Source: Verrucomicrobiia bacterium
GTDB lineage: Bacteria > Verrucomicrobiota > Verrucomicrobiia > Limisphaerales > JADLHS01
Assembly (NCBI GenBank): GCA_011525685.1
Contig: WYBW01000163.1
Location: 1 to 54,290 of the forward strand
Length of the DNA: 54,290 nucleotides
Direction: 5' to 3'
The notes beneath the pieces were generated by a model. That model had not been told where the DNA came from. It ran no database searches and worked only from the letters and a program-made list of their open reading frames with translations. Both the position numbers and the translations under genes were made by a program. Each line of letters begins with the position of its first letter. The first letter of the stretch is position 1. Shown piece after piece: positions 41,424 to 50,058 of this stretch.

Positions 41424-43925
41424 TCAGAAGGGACGTTGCCAGCCTACACCGAACTGGAAACGGCCTTTGCCGTTGCTGTAGTCGTCGTGATGAATCGGGA
41501 TGCCGTAGTCGAGCCGCAGCGGGCCGATGGGCAATTCGAGCCGCAATCCCACGCCCCAGTTGTCGCTGTAATCCTTGAACGTGTAGTCGTAGGGATCGCT
41601 TCGCACGCTGCCGATGTCATAGAAGAGCGCGAAGCGCACTCCGCCGACGCCTTCCTTCTTGATGATCGGGATGCTGTATTCCGCGGAGGCAAACCAGAAG
41701 GTGTCGCCGCCGATTGGCTCGTCATACCCCGGTTCGCGCGGGCTGATGTCGCGATACTCGAATCCGCGCAAGGAGTAGAGGCCGCCCAGATAGAAGCGGT
41801 CGTAAAATGGCACATCCTCGCCGTCGAGACCCTGTGCCACGCCCGTGCGCCCGACCAGTTCGAGCACGTGTCCCTTCATGAACCCGCGGAAGTACCACGC
41901 CGTGGTCAGTTGCAGTTTGTAGAAGTCCCGATCACTGCCCAGATATTTGGTCGCGATCTCCGCGAACAAGTCGGTGCGTTGTCCGGCGTCGGGCAGGAAG
42001 GTGCTGTTGCGGGTGTCCCACGCGATGGAGCCACCCACCCGGGACAGGAGGTTGTAACCATCCTCCTTGAGAATGTCATCAGGCGCGCCACGCACCACCT
42101 CGATGCTTTCACCGCGGCCCGGCTGATTTTGTCGGACCAGGCGCGGCTTGGCCCAGTCCTCGACCAGGATGCCCACGCTTTCCAGGTTGTACATCACGCT
42201 GCCAATGAGGAAGTCACTGCCCAGAGCGCGCGTCAGACTGAACCGCGCGCCCGTGCGAACCTCGTCGTAAATGTCGTCCTGGCTGACGTAGTCCTTGCGG
42301 GTGTGGTACAGGTCCACGCCCAATGCCAGTTTGCGGTCCAGAAACCAGGGCTCCTCGAAGGACACCACCACGTCCTGACGCTCGGTGCCCAGTTGCACGC
42401 GCAGGCGAAACTTCTGGCCGCCGCCGGTGAAGTTGGGCGGATTGAACAGATCGAAATTGCCCTGGGTCAGTTCGACGAAACCCACGAGCGAATCCACGGA
42501 ACTGAACCCCGCGCCGATCATCATGTTGCCGGTGGTGGTTTCCTCGACGCTGACAATGAGGTCCTTGCGGTTGGGGATTTCGGTGGGTTCGGGGCGCAGG
42601 TCCACCTTGCCCGGAGTGAAGAAGCGCAAGCCCTCGAGGCGGCGTTTGCTGAGTTTGACGCCGACCATGTTGAAGGTTTCCCCCGGCGAAACCGCCAGTT
42701 CCCGCCGGATCACCTTGTCCTTGGTCTTGGTGTTGCCGCGAATCTCGATTTTCTCGATGAACGAGGGCTGACCTTCATTCACGCGGAATTCGAGGTCCAT
42801 CGTGCCCGTCTCCGTGTTGGCGATGCGGTTGACCCGCAGGTTGCCGGTGGCCCGGTTCACGTCAATGTGCCCCTTGACGCCGTAGAAATCCTCGACCGCC
42901 TCAATGTTTCGGGCCAGGCCCTTGGGCGTGAAGATCCGGCCTGGTTTCATGACGAACTGACGGGAGAAATTGACGGTCTGCGACCAGGCCCGCCGTTCCG
43001 GGCCGGCCTCGGGCGCGGAGCCGGGATCGAAGTCAACGCTGATCGCGTTGGTGGGCAACATGGTCGTGCCGAAGAAGGTGACGGTGCCCACGCGGTACAG
43101 CCGGCCTTCATAGACGTGGAATTTAATGATCATCTTGTTCGGCTCGGGGTTCTCGAATTGCACGTCCTTGATCTCAAAATCAATGTAGCCGCGGTCGCGG
43201 TAATACTCCGCCAACCTGAGTCGGTCCTCCTCGAACTGATCGTCCTTGAAAACGCCGCTGCCGGTCAGCCAGGACATCCACCAGCGGTCGCGCGTCTTGA
43301 TCTGTTTGCGCAATTGCTTCTGGGTGAACGCCTCCGCGCCAACAAAGTCCACGCGGGCGATTTTGACCTTGGGACTTTCGATGATTTCCAGCACCGCGGT
43401 GCCACGACCGGTGTTCTCGTCAATGCTGACCACGTACTTGACCTCGGTTTTTGGATAGCCGGACTTCTGGTACAACTGCTCGATGGCCTTGCTGTCGGTG
43501 AAGAGCTTTCGCTCGTCGAGTGGATCGCCGACCTTCGAGGTAAGTTTCTTTTTGATCTTGGAGGTTTTGATTTTCTTGTTGCCCTGGATTTTGAGATCGG
43601 TCAGGCGCGGTTTGCCCTGCAGGACATAAGTGACCACCACGCCGCCGTCCTCCGCCCGCTCCAGCGGGGCCACACGGATGTTGTAGAAGAAGCCGGTGGC
43701 GTAGAGATTGTTGATGTCGTCCACGGTGGCCTCGGGCCGGTAGGTGTCTCCGGGTTTGATGCGGATGTTGGCGCGGACCAGGGCGTCGCTGGCGGCCGGC
43801 GGTCCGACATGCCTGATCTCAATCCGGGAAACTTTGACGCCGGCGAGCTGTCCCCAAGCGGCCGGGCTGAACACCAGCAGCAGCGCGCATAGCCCCCCCG
43901 CCCAGCCCTTACCGGCCCAAGACAT
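41424..43925 (-). CDS. bamA: Outer membrane protein assembly factor BamA
   Basis: 833 residues from the ATG at 43925, which has AAGGG 7 nt upstream and a signal peptide GGLCALLLVFSPAAWG; an ATG 16 codons earlier is less likely. Residues about 20-420 contain the POTRA domains (VSRIEIRHVGPP, LTDLKIQGNKKIKTSKIKKK, IARVDFVGAEAFTQKQLRKQ, IEKIEIRGNTKTKDKVIRRE). The C-terminal 400 residues form the barrel, with the family lid region YLGGLYSLRGFEYRD (the RGF motif) and terminal FGVGWQRPF ending in Phe. BamA inserts beta-barrel proteins into the outer membrane. It is clustered with skp and a propeller gene; no other Bam lipoproteins are in the window. Confidence 0.95.
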   Translation of the reverse strand: MSWAGKGWAGGLCALLLVFSPAAWGQLAGVKVSRIEIRHVGPPAASDALVRANIRIKPGDTYRPEATVDDINNLYATGFFYNIRVAPLERAEDGGVVVTYVLQGKPRLTDLKIQGNKKIKTSKIKKKLTSKVGDPLDERKLFTDSKAIEQLYQKSGYPKTEVKYVVSIDENTGRGTAVLEIIESPKVKIARVDFVGAEAFTQKQLRKQIKTRDRWWMSWLTGSGVFKDDQFEEDRLRLAEYYRDRGYIDFEIKDVQFENPEPNKMIIKFHVYEGRLYRVGTVTFFGTTMLPTNAISVDFDPGSAPEAGPERRAWSQTVNFSRQFVMKPGRIFTPKGLARNIEAVEDFYGVKGHIDVNRATGNLRVNRIANTETGTMDLEFRVNEGQPSFIEKIEIRGNTKTKDKVIRRELAVSPGETFNMVGVKLSKRRLEGLRFFTPGKVDLRPEPTEIPNRKDLIVSVEETTTGNMMIGAGFSSVDSLVGFVELTQGNFDLFNPPNFTGGGQKFRLRVQLGTERQDVVVSFEEPWFLDRKLALGVDLYHTRKDYVSQDDIYDEVRTGARFSLTRALGSDFLIGSVMYNLESVGILVEDWAKPRLVRQNQPGRGESIEVVRGAPDDILKEDGYNLLSRVGGSIAWDTRNSTFLPDAGQRTDLFAEIATKYLGSDRDFYKLQLTTAWYFRGFMKGHVLELVGRTGVAQGLDGEDVPFYDRFYLGGLYSLRGFEYRDISPREPGYDEPIGGDTFWFASAEYSIPIIKKEGVGGVRFALFYDIGSVRSDPYDYTFKDYSDNWGVGLRLELPIGPLRLDYGIPIHHDDYSNGKGRFQFGVGWQRPF

Positions 43926-43979
43926 CGCTGCGCCCTTGAAGTAAAAGCAGGGCTCGGCAATCAGTCGGTTCATTCAGCC

Positions 43980-45440
43980 TCACTCACCCGGCACATCCGC
44001 GTCGCTGACTTTGGCCGCGCTTTCAAAGCGGGTATATGGTTTCAAAAAGGTCAAGTTCACGTCGCCCGTCGGCCCGTTGCGTTGCTTGGCGATCAACAGG
44101 TTCACCGGCACGCCGTCCGGTTCTTCCGCCGCCCCGCCCTCATCGTCGTCCGCACTGGGCTTGTATAACAGACCCACCACGTCGGCATCCTGTTCAATGG
44201 CGCCCGATTCGCGCAAATCCGAGAGACGCGGCTTGCGGCTCTTGTCCCGCTCCAGTTCGCGATTCAACTGGCTCAACACGATGACCGGCACGTTCAACTC
44301 TTTGGCCAGCGCCTTGATGCCGCTGGAAATGTCCGCAATTTCCTGCTGCCGGTTTTCCTGCGAACGCCGCGCAGTAGAATGGAGCAACTGGAGGTAGTCA
44401 ACGACGAAAAGCTTGATGCCATGCTGCTGCCAGAGGCGCCGGGCGCGCGCGCGCAGTTGCAAAATGGAAAGTCCCGGCGTGTCGTCAATGAACAGCGGCG
44501 CGTTGGAGAGCCGGCCCGCGGCGCTGGTCAGTTTCGGGAAATCGCTCTCCGGCATGAACCCCTCACGGATGTTGCGCAGGTTCACCCGGGCGTTCGAGCA
44601 CAACATGCGCAGCACGAGCGATTCGGCGGTCATTTCCAGGCTGAACACGCCCACCGGCAGTTTGTCCTGCAACACCACGTGCTCGGCGATGTTCATGGCC
44701 AGCGACGTCTTGCCCATCGAGGGCCGCGCGGCGATCACGATCATCTCGCCGCCGTGCAGGCCGTCGCTCATCCGGTCCAGATCGGTGAACCCGGTGGCCA
44801 GTCCACCCAGCAGGCCCTGCCGGTTGAAATAATTCTCGATCGTGCCAATGGCGCGATGAACCAGTTGCTTGACACCCTCGGTCCCGCCCTGCACGCGCGA
44901 TTCGCTGATGCGCAACACGTCGCGCTCCACTTCGTCCAGCAGCGCGTCCACTTCGCCCTCGTAGTCGTACACGCGGCCGACGATGTCCGTGCAGGTCTGG
45001 ATCATTTTGCGAAGCACGAATTTCTCGAGGACGATCTCCAGGTAATAGGCGAGGTTGGCCGCCGAGGGCACGGCGTCCTGCAAGGCGTTGAGGTAGGGGA
45101 TGCCGCCGATCTGATCCAGCAGTTGCCGGTCCTTGAGCCGCTGTTGCAAGGTGATGACATCAATGGCCTCGCGGCGGTCGAACATCTCCAGCAGCGCGGT
45201 GTAGATGGTTTGATGGCGCAGATCGTAGAACACCTCGGGGCCGGTCTTGAGTTTCTCGATGCATTGTCCCAGGCAATCGTTGGGGGAAAGCAGCACGCAA
45301 CCGAGCACGCCCTGTTCGGCTTCGGGAGCGTGCGGCGGCAGGCGATCGGTGCGCGCCGCCTCTGTGGCGGCAGGTTTGCGGCGGCGGGTTCTCTTCAAAT
45401 CCGCCACGGCGCCCGCGCTGTCGGAAATGGAATCAATCAT
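43980..45440 (-). CDS. dnaB: Replicative DNA helicase DnaB
   Basis: 486 residues from the ATG at 45440; a TTG 16 codons upstream keeps the frame open. The N-terminal domain starts LPPHAPEAEQGVLGCVLLSP, which interacts with primase. The RecA-like ATPase core has ATGFTDLDRMSDGLHGGEMI, Walker A AARPSMGKTSLAMN (about residues 237-250), GVFSLEMTAESLVLRML, VVDYLQLLHS (Walker B) and SQLNRELERD.KSRKPRLSDLRESGAIEQDAD. A Glu/Asp-rich insert (ADDDEGGAAEEPDG) precedes the last strands. Its stop is 54 nt from the bamA start, so both may share a transcript. It lies downstream of the response-regulator terminator. Confidence 0.96.
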   Translation of the reverse strand: MIDSISDSAGAVADLKRTRRRKPAATEAARTDRLPPHAPEAEQGVLGCVLLSPNDCLGQCIEKLKTGPEVFYDLRHQTIYTALLEMFDRREAIDVITLQQRLKDRQLLDQIGGIPYLNALQDAVPSAANLAYYLEIVLEKFVLRKMIQTCTDIVGRVYDYEGEVDALLDEVERDVLRISESRVQGGTEGVKQLVHRAIGTIENYFNRQGLLGGLATGFTDLDRMSDGLHGGEMIVIAARPSMGKTSLAMNIAEHVVLQDKLPVGVFSLEMTAESLVLRMLCSNARVNLRNIREGFMPESDFPKLTSAAGRLSNAPLFIDDTPGLSILQLRARARRLWQQHGIKLFVVDYLQLLHSTARRSQENRQQEIADISSGIKALAKELNVPVIVLSQLNRELERDKSRKPRLSDLRESGAIEQDADVVGLLYKPSADDDEGGAAEEPDGVPVNLLIAKQRNGPTGDVNLTFLKPYTRFESAAKVSDADVPGE

Positions 45441-45527
45441 GCCGGAAGAGGAACCGATTTGCGCGGGCGGCGCAATCCCATCCTGCAAAAGATGCCGACA
45501 GGCTGTTCACCGGTTCTGCGCAACGGC

Positions 45528-45567
45528 CTGAAAAACAAACGGCCGGCGATCCTTGGTTCGCCGGCCG
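45528..45567 (-). terminator. Intrinsic terminator of the response-regulator gene
   Basis: On the minus strand a perfect 10-bp stem CGGCCGGCGA/TCGCCGGCCG (45558-45567 and 45540-45549) has an 8-nt loop and is followed by TTTGTTTTTC. It lies about 30 nt past the response-regulator stop and just upstream of dnaB, so it separates the two transcription units. Confidence 0.9.
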
Positions 45568-45595
45568 GTTTGGCAGGGCGGGGATGCCCTCGGGG

Positions 45596-46279
45596 TCAAT
45601 AAACCAGTTGTTTCTCCAACGTCACGAGTCCGGTGCTGATGGCGTACTTGGTCAGCCCGGCCACGGAATGAATATCCAGCTTGCGCATGATGCGCTCGCG
45701 ATGGGTTTCCACCGTGCGCACGCCCACGTTGAGCTGGCAGGCGATTTCCTTGTTGCTCAGGCCATCGGCGATGAGCATGAGCACTTCGCGTTCGCGGCTG
45801 GTCAGCGAGGGGGTTTCCGCGCCGTTGCCAGCGCCCTGCACAAACTTGTTCAGCGCCACGCGCGCCACGTCGGGACTGAAGTAGGCGTCGCCGGCGTTGA
45901 CCATTTCGATGGCGCGCACCAGTTCCTCGGCGGGCGCTTCCTTGAGGATGAATCCCCGCGCGCCGGATTGGATGATGCGCACGACGTAATCACTGTTGCT
46001 GTGCATGGAGAGGATGAGGACCTTGACGCGGGGCATTTCGCGCTGCAACACCTCCGCCACCGCCAGGCCGGTCATGTGCGGCATGTCAATGTCCATGAGG
46101 ATGAGGTCCGGCTGTAATTCGCGCGCCAGCCGGATGGCTTCGCGTCCGTCCCCGGCTTCGCCCACGATGGCGATCTGCGGCTGGCGCGAGAGACACAGGC
46201 TGATGCCGCGGCGCACGACCGGGTGGTCGTCCACCACCATCACTCGAATGCGGTTGTTCATAGGTTGATTGATCTCCAT
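45596..46279 (-). CDS. NarL/FixJ family two-component response regulator
   Basis: 227 residues. The ATG at 46279 has GAAGG 6 nt upstream; an ATG six codons later is possible. The receiver domain shows VMVVDDHPVVRRG (acidic pair), PDLILMDIDMP (phospho-acceptor Asp63), ILSMHS and LKEAPAEE (Lys of the active site). The LuxR-type helix-turn-helix is LTSREREVLMLIADGLSNKE followed by VGVRTVETHRERIMRKL. It should bind DNA as a phosphorylated dimer. No histidine kinase gene is adjacent, so it is an orphan regulator here. A strong terminator follows. Confidence 0.96.
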   Translation of the reverse strand: MEINQPMNNRIRVMVVDDHPVVRRGISLCLSRQPQIAIVGEAGDGREAIRLARELQPDLILMDIDMPHMTGLAVAEVLQREMPRVKVLILSMHSNSDYVVRIIQSGARGFILKEAPAEELVRAIEMVNAGDAYFSPDVARVALNKFVQGAGNGAETPSLTSREREVLMLIADGLSNKEIACQLNVGVRTVETHRERIMRKLDIHSVAGLTKYAISTGLVTLEKQLVY

Positions 46280-46351
46280 GGGATGCCTTCAGGTGGTGTT
46301 TCGTTTTGAGTCTGGTGTGCTCAGAGATTCTGGATTCGGTTTTGGAATGGC

Positions 46352-47224
46352 CTAATCGTCTCCGCCTCTTCGCGGTTTGTCGTCGCGCTCATCACAGGAT
46401 TTGTCCCGCCCGCCATGGTGCTTGCAGCGTTGGGTGTTGTCCGGAAGCTCAAAGGCGCGATAGAAGCGCATCGGCTGGATGGCGGGATGGCTTTCGGTTT
46501 CTGGAGGTCCGCGATCCACCCAATGAAGCCGACCGCCCGTTCCCGTCACGATGCACTGCGCCATTTTCCAATTTTCCAAGTCACCGCTGTACTGGATGCA
46601 ATAACGACGGTTCAAGAGACTCGCTAACTCCACCTGGAAACCCTCGCCCGGTATCATCGCACCCCGGTCAATGGGATGCAGCTTGCCGAACGCTGTGGGG
46701 CTGGCGCTTGGGGCGGGTTTATGAATCTGAAGTTTGCCCATCGAGGAGGGATCCCCGCCCAACATGAGGGAACTGCCGGGGTTTTGATGAGCGCCTGCCG
46801 CCAGCCGCGCCAGGAACTGGATGTAACCCTCGCCGCGACCGGTATAGCTCACTTTCAGAGTGCAGGTCCGAACGCCGTTGACCGGCTCGGAAAACGTCGG
46901 GCCGGAATTGATCGTCACATTCGGCGAAGGGGTGAAGTCCAGCAGGCTTTCAAAGCCGGGCCTGCCATTGTTCAGTTCCGGGAAAGTGATCCTGACCGTT
47001 CGGTCTTGGACCGCCCCGCCACTGACAAGGATGCGGCAAGGAATGTAATCGAGGTCCCGCCAGTTCCGGAGGTTGCCGCTGATCCACGCGCCGCAACCTC
47101 TGGATTGGCCCTGCAATTTGAATGAAGCGCCAAATACCGCGGCCTGGGTCAGCAGCACGCATAACACTCCAATGATCACACGGCGAAGACCGGTGCAACC
47201 AAGAGGATTGAACGTTGTATTCAT
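46352..47224 (-). CDS. Exported hypothetical protein with the shared C-terminal module
   Basis: 290 residues from the ATG at 47224, chosen because AAGGAG lies 9 nt upstream and a signal peptide follows (LRRVIIGVLCVLLTQAAVFG). The mature part starts ASFKLQGQSRGCGAWISGNL and is beta-rich (TVRITFPELNNGR, TCTLKVSYTGRGEGYIQFLAR). Near the end, RRYCIQYSGDLENWK ... MRFYRAFELP matches the module found at the ends of three neighbouring exported proteins. Unlike those, a charged tail (HHGGRDKSCDERDDKPRRGG) follows it. Function unknown. Confidence 0.78.
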   Translation of the reverse strand: MNTTFNPLGCTGLRRVIIGVLCVLLTQAAVFGASFKLQGQSRGCGAWISGNLRNWRDLDYIPCRILVSGGAVQDRTVRITFPELNNGRPGFESLLDFTPSPNVTINSGPTFSEPVNGVRTCTLKVSYTGRGEGYIQFLARLAAGAHQNPGSSLMLGGDPSSMGKLQIHKPAPSASPTAFGKLHPIDRGAMIPGEGFQVELASLLNRRYCIQYSGDLENWKMAQCIVTGTGGRLHWVDRGPPETESHPAIQPMRFYRAFELPDNTQRCKHHGGRDKSCDERDDKPRRGGDD

Positions 47225-47538
47225 GACCAACTGCTCCTTGAGTTGAGTGTCAACTTGCAGGAATGGATACGCCGCCGCGTGGGTGTCCACAATCGGGGCA
47301 CTTCAAGTTCATTGACCCGGCAGAAGTGCGGACCGCCGTCCCGGAGAATTCCCGGTGGGTACGAGTTCGGAAGAAACCACTGGAAAAGCGGTTTCGCACT
47401 TCGAGCCTGTGAACTTCAACGCGGATTTCCTGGTCAGATCACAGGTTTCCAAACCTGCGAGTCGCCGGCAGTCGAGCGCCTCGCCAATTCGGAAACTGGC
47501 GATCCAATTCTGGCGAGGGTCGGGGCCAGGATGGGAAC

Positions 47539-48480
47539 TTATTGCACTTGAAGCCGGTAAAAGGAAGCGGCGGCGTCCAACAGTTCGGTAAACCGGAGGA
47601 TGCCTGGTTCGGCGATTGGTGGGAAGTTGGTTCGGAGTGTCCACGGGCCGGCGGCGAGGCTTGTGCGCGACTCCACGGCATAGAACCGGTTCGGTTCGGC
47701 CCAAAAGGCCAGCGTGACGGCCCCGGACGCCACGGCCACCGTGAGCTGGTTTTCCAACCGATAGCGCAAGCGCAGGGAGGGGGCGTTGGTGGACGCTTCG
47801 CGAGAAGCGATGCGCCGCACGGACTGCGCCACCGCCTCGTTGCTCGCCCGCAACATCCAGCCAAAGTTCGTGCCGGGATTGAGCAACCAGAGTTGAACAT
47901 CGGCGGTCAAAGCCCTGGAACTGAGCACTATGTTCGTGTGACTGCCAGTGAACGTAGCGGTGACGCTGGGCCCGGGCTCGTAGTCCACTCCTGCCTCTCC
48001 GCCGGGGCTGGTCCACAGGGCTTCGGGATGCCGCTGCGCCAGCCAGGTCGTTTCCGCGGCCGTCGCCGGTTCCCCGTTCACGCCGCCCTTCGTGCCTTCG
48101 GTCCAGGTCCGCAACAGGCGGTGCAATCCATAATCCACTTCACCGGCATTGGCGGTTGTCACGTGGAAGAGCAACTCGGCGGAGCGGATGCGAGCGCTGG
48201 CGGGCAGAGCGGTTTCGGGTTGGAATCGAACGAGATAACGCGACCGTTTGTTGTTGGAATGGACGCCCGCCGGGACTTCCGTGACCGTTCCCAGGTTGTT
48301 CGTAGGAGCGACTTCATAAAGTCCCGTGTCGGCCACCGCCAGGAGATGGGTTTCCCACTCAAGCGCCGGGATGCATTGCGGGGCAAGGACGATCTTGATC
48401 CACATCAGCAGGCGAACGGCACGGCATGGAAAGCCAGCGCGCCGACCCCCGTCCGCTTCGAAGCGTATCCGGAAGCGCAT
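47539..48480 (-). CDS. DNRLRE-domain protein with the shared C-terminal module
   Basis: About 313 residues from the ATG at 48480; the start is uncertain (another ATG at 48405, and the frame is open to 48687). The main domain is of the DNRLRE type: ARIRSAELLFHVTTANAGEV, YGLHRLLRTWTEG, ATAAETTWLAQRHPEALW, ALTADVQLWLLNPGTNFGWM. A similar sequence occurs in the five-haem protein at 50059. The last 50 residues (RFYAVESRTSLAAGPW ... SFYRLQVQ) are the shared module. DNRLRE domains are carbohydrate-binding-like folds on surface proteins. No clear signal peptide is seen, which may reflect a wrong start or a broken N terminus. Confidence 0.7.
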   Translation of the reverse strand: MRFRIRFEADGGRRAGFPCRAVRLLMWIKIVLAPQCIPALEWETHLLAVADTGLYEVAPTNNLGTVTEVPAGVHSNNKRSRYLVRFQPETALPASARIRSAELLFHVTTANAGEVDYGLHRLLRTWTEGTKGGVNGEPATAAETTWLAQRHPEALWTSPGGEAGVDYEPGPSVTATFTGSHTNIVLSSRALTADVQLWLLNPGTNFGWMLRASNEAVAQSVRRIASREASTNAPSLRLRYRLENQLTVAVASGAVTLAFWAEPNRFYAVESRTSLAAGPWTLRTNFPPIAEPGILRFTELLDAAASFYRLQVQ

Positions 48481-48703
48481 GGGTTCTTCGTGATCGGTTG
48501 GGGCAGAGCTGCGTTGAAGCGGGATAAATGCCGCGCCTGGGGGCGCGGGCTTCTGCCCGCCTCGCCGTCGCACATTCGAATAATGTCGAGGAATTTTTGC
48601 CCGCCCAAATTGCAGCCTACATAAGCCGGCTCTGATCACTCTGAAAAGTGAAGGAAGCGGACTTGCGACCGGTGCTGCTGGGTACATGAGGCCGGATTCC
48701 GAG

Positions 48704-48747
48704 ATTCGCGCCGCGCCTGCCTGAAAAGCCCGGGGCGCGGCGCGAAT
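48704..48747. terminator. Perfect 14-bp inverted repeat after the cytochrome peroxidase gene
   Basis: Arms ATTCGCGCCGCGCC (48704-48717) and GGCGCGGCGCGAAT (48734-48747) with a 16-nt loop, 12 nt past the peroxidase stop on the minus strand. No T-tract follows on either side, so this is a candidate terminator or RNA 3'-end stabiliser and not a clear intrinsic terminator. Confidence 0.5.
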
Positions 48748-48758
48748 TGAGTCAGTTC

Positions 48759-49949
48759 TTATGGCTGCGGCAACGGAAAACCGTCCGTGAGCGTTTTCAT
48801 GAACGCGACCAGGTCGGCCTCCTCCTCGGCCGTGAGGCCGAGATCGCCCAGTTCATCCGAGTTCACATTGTCCGGAACTTCCGGCGGTGGCCACGGAGCC
48901 ACGTCGCGAGTGTTGTAGAAGTGCGTGATCTCCTCCAGCGACTTGAAGAAGCCGTTGTGCCCGTAAGATTTCACGAACCCGGGATGGGGCCGTTTGTCCA
49001 CGTTGCGCAAGGTGGGCACTTTGTGTTTGCCCAACTCCGGCATCCACACCTCTTCCGGGTAGCCGGCACTGGCCAGGAAGCCGGCCAATCCGGGATCCAC
49101 CCAGTTTGCCTTGTCCGGATTGGTGCTGGGGGGGGAATGGTAGAACGGGTTCAGTGGATTCTTGGGAATCCCTAGATTGTCGTAGGTGAAGTCGGTGAAC
49201 AATGGCGGTTCGCCATGCTCGCCGGGCTGACTGAGGTGACAGGCCGAGCACATGGCCTTGCCCTCGAAGAGTTGCAACCCGCGCAACTCCTGGGCAGTCA
49301 ATTCCACCTGACCCTTGAGGTAATAATCGTACTTCGAGGTGAACGGATTGACCTCTGCGGAACGCTCGTAAGCGGCAATGGAGCGGCCAATCTTTTCGTA
49401 AGCGGCGGCGACATCCGCCTTGGACTTGTAGCTCAAAGAGCCCGGGCCCCAGACCTGCTCGAAGAGGGCGGCATAGCTGGATTTGGACACTTTGAGCACC
49501 ACTTGTTTGGCCCCGGGCATGTTTTGTTCGAGGTTGTTGAGGAACGGGCCCAAGGCTTGTTCGGCGAGCGGATCACCCAGGGTCCAACCCGTGGCGCGTC
49601 CATCCCAGAACATGCCACCGATCCACAGTTCTTCTTCCTCATCGAAGTACAGGACCGGGCTGTCGCCACCATAGGCAGCGGTGGGCGGTTTGCGATTGCC
49701 GGCGCGGGTGTGAACCGCACCGGGATAAATGGCCTGCCCGGCGTTGATGGCCGAGTCCGGCCCGGTGAAGCCGGTCTCCGGAGCGTGACATACGGCACAG
49801 GACTGGCCGGGTGGAGTGGAAAGGTTCTTGTCGAAGAACAGGTTCTTGCCCAACTGCTCGAGCGGGGTGAGATCAGCCGCGTGAACGACTGCCGACATGG
49901 CGCAGAGCATGGCGATGCCCGCGATGGAGATGCCGAGGCGTTTTATCAT
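48759..49949 (-). CDS. Dihaem cytochrome c peroxidase family protein
   Basis: 396 residues from ATG at 49949 with a strong Shine-Dalgarno AGGAG 7 nt upstream and signal peptide LGISIAGIAMLCAMSAVVHA. Two haem-binding motifs are present: CAVCH at residues 51-55 (with LGKNLFFDKNLSTPPGQS before it, typical of MauG/CcpA) and CSACH near 232-236. GNRKPPTAAYG, FWDGRATGWTLGDPLAEQAL, VPTLRNVDKRPHPGFVKSYGHNG and HFYNTRD are family segments. It should reduce peroxide or modify proteins in the periplasm using electrons from another cytochrome. The five-haem gene lies 109 nt upstream on the same strand. Confidence 0.94.
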   Translation of the reverse strand: MIKRLGISIAGIAMLCAMSAVVHAADLTPLEQLGKNLFFDKNLSTPPGQSCAVCHAPETGFTGPDSAINAGQAIYPGAVHTRAGNRKPPTAAYGGDSPVLYFDEEEELWIGGMFWDGRATGWTLGDPLAEQALGPFLNNLEQNMPGAKQVVLKVSKSSYAALFEQVWGPGSLSYKSKADVAAAYEKIGRSIAAYERSAEVNPFTSKYDYYLKGQVELTAQELRGLQLFEGKAMCSACHLSQPGEHGEPPLFTDFTYDNLGIPKNPLNPFYHSPPSTNPDKANWVDPGLAGFLASAGYPEEVWMPELGKHKVPTLRNVDKRPHPGFVKSYGHNGFFKSLEEITHFYNTRDVAPWPPPEVPDNVNSDELGDLGLTAEEEADLVAFMKTLTDGFPLPQP

Positions 49950-50058
49950 GATGGACTCCTATCTGGTGGCTTGTTTTTGGTTGATTCGCAGGCTGAACGC
50001 CTGGTGCCGGCACCGGCCCGACATGCCAGCGTTCCCTGGCTGACCCGCGAAAACTGGC

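Noticed and set aside
41436..43892. 818-residue open frame on the plus strand
   Set aside because: It lies antisense to bamA, whose POTRA and barrel motifs are clear; high-GC codon use keeps the opposite strand open.
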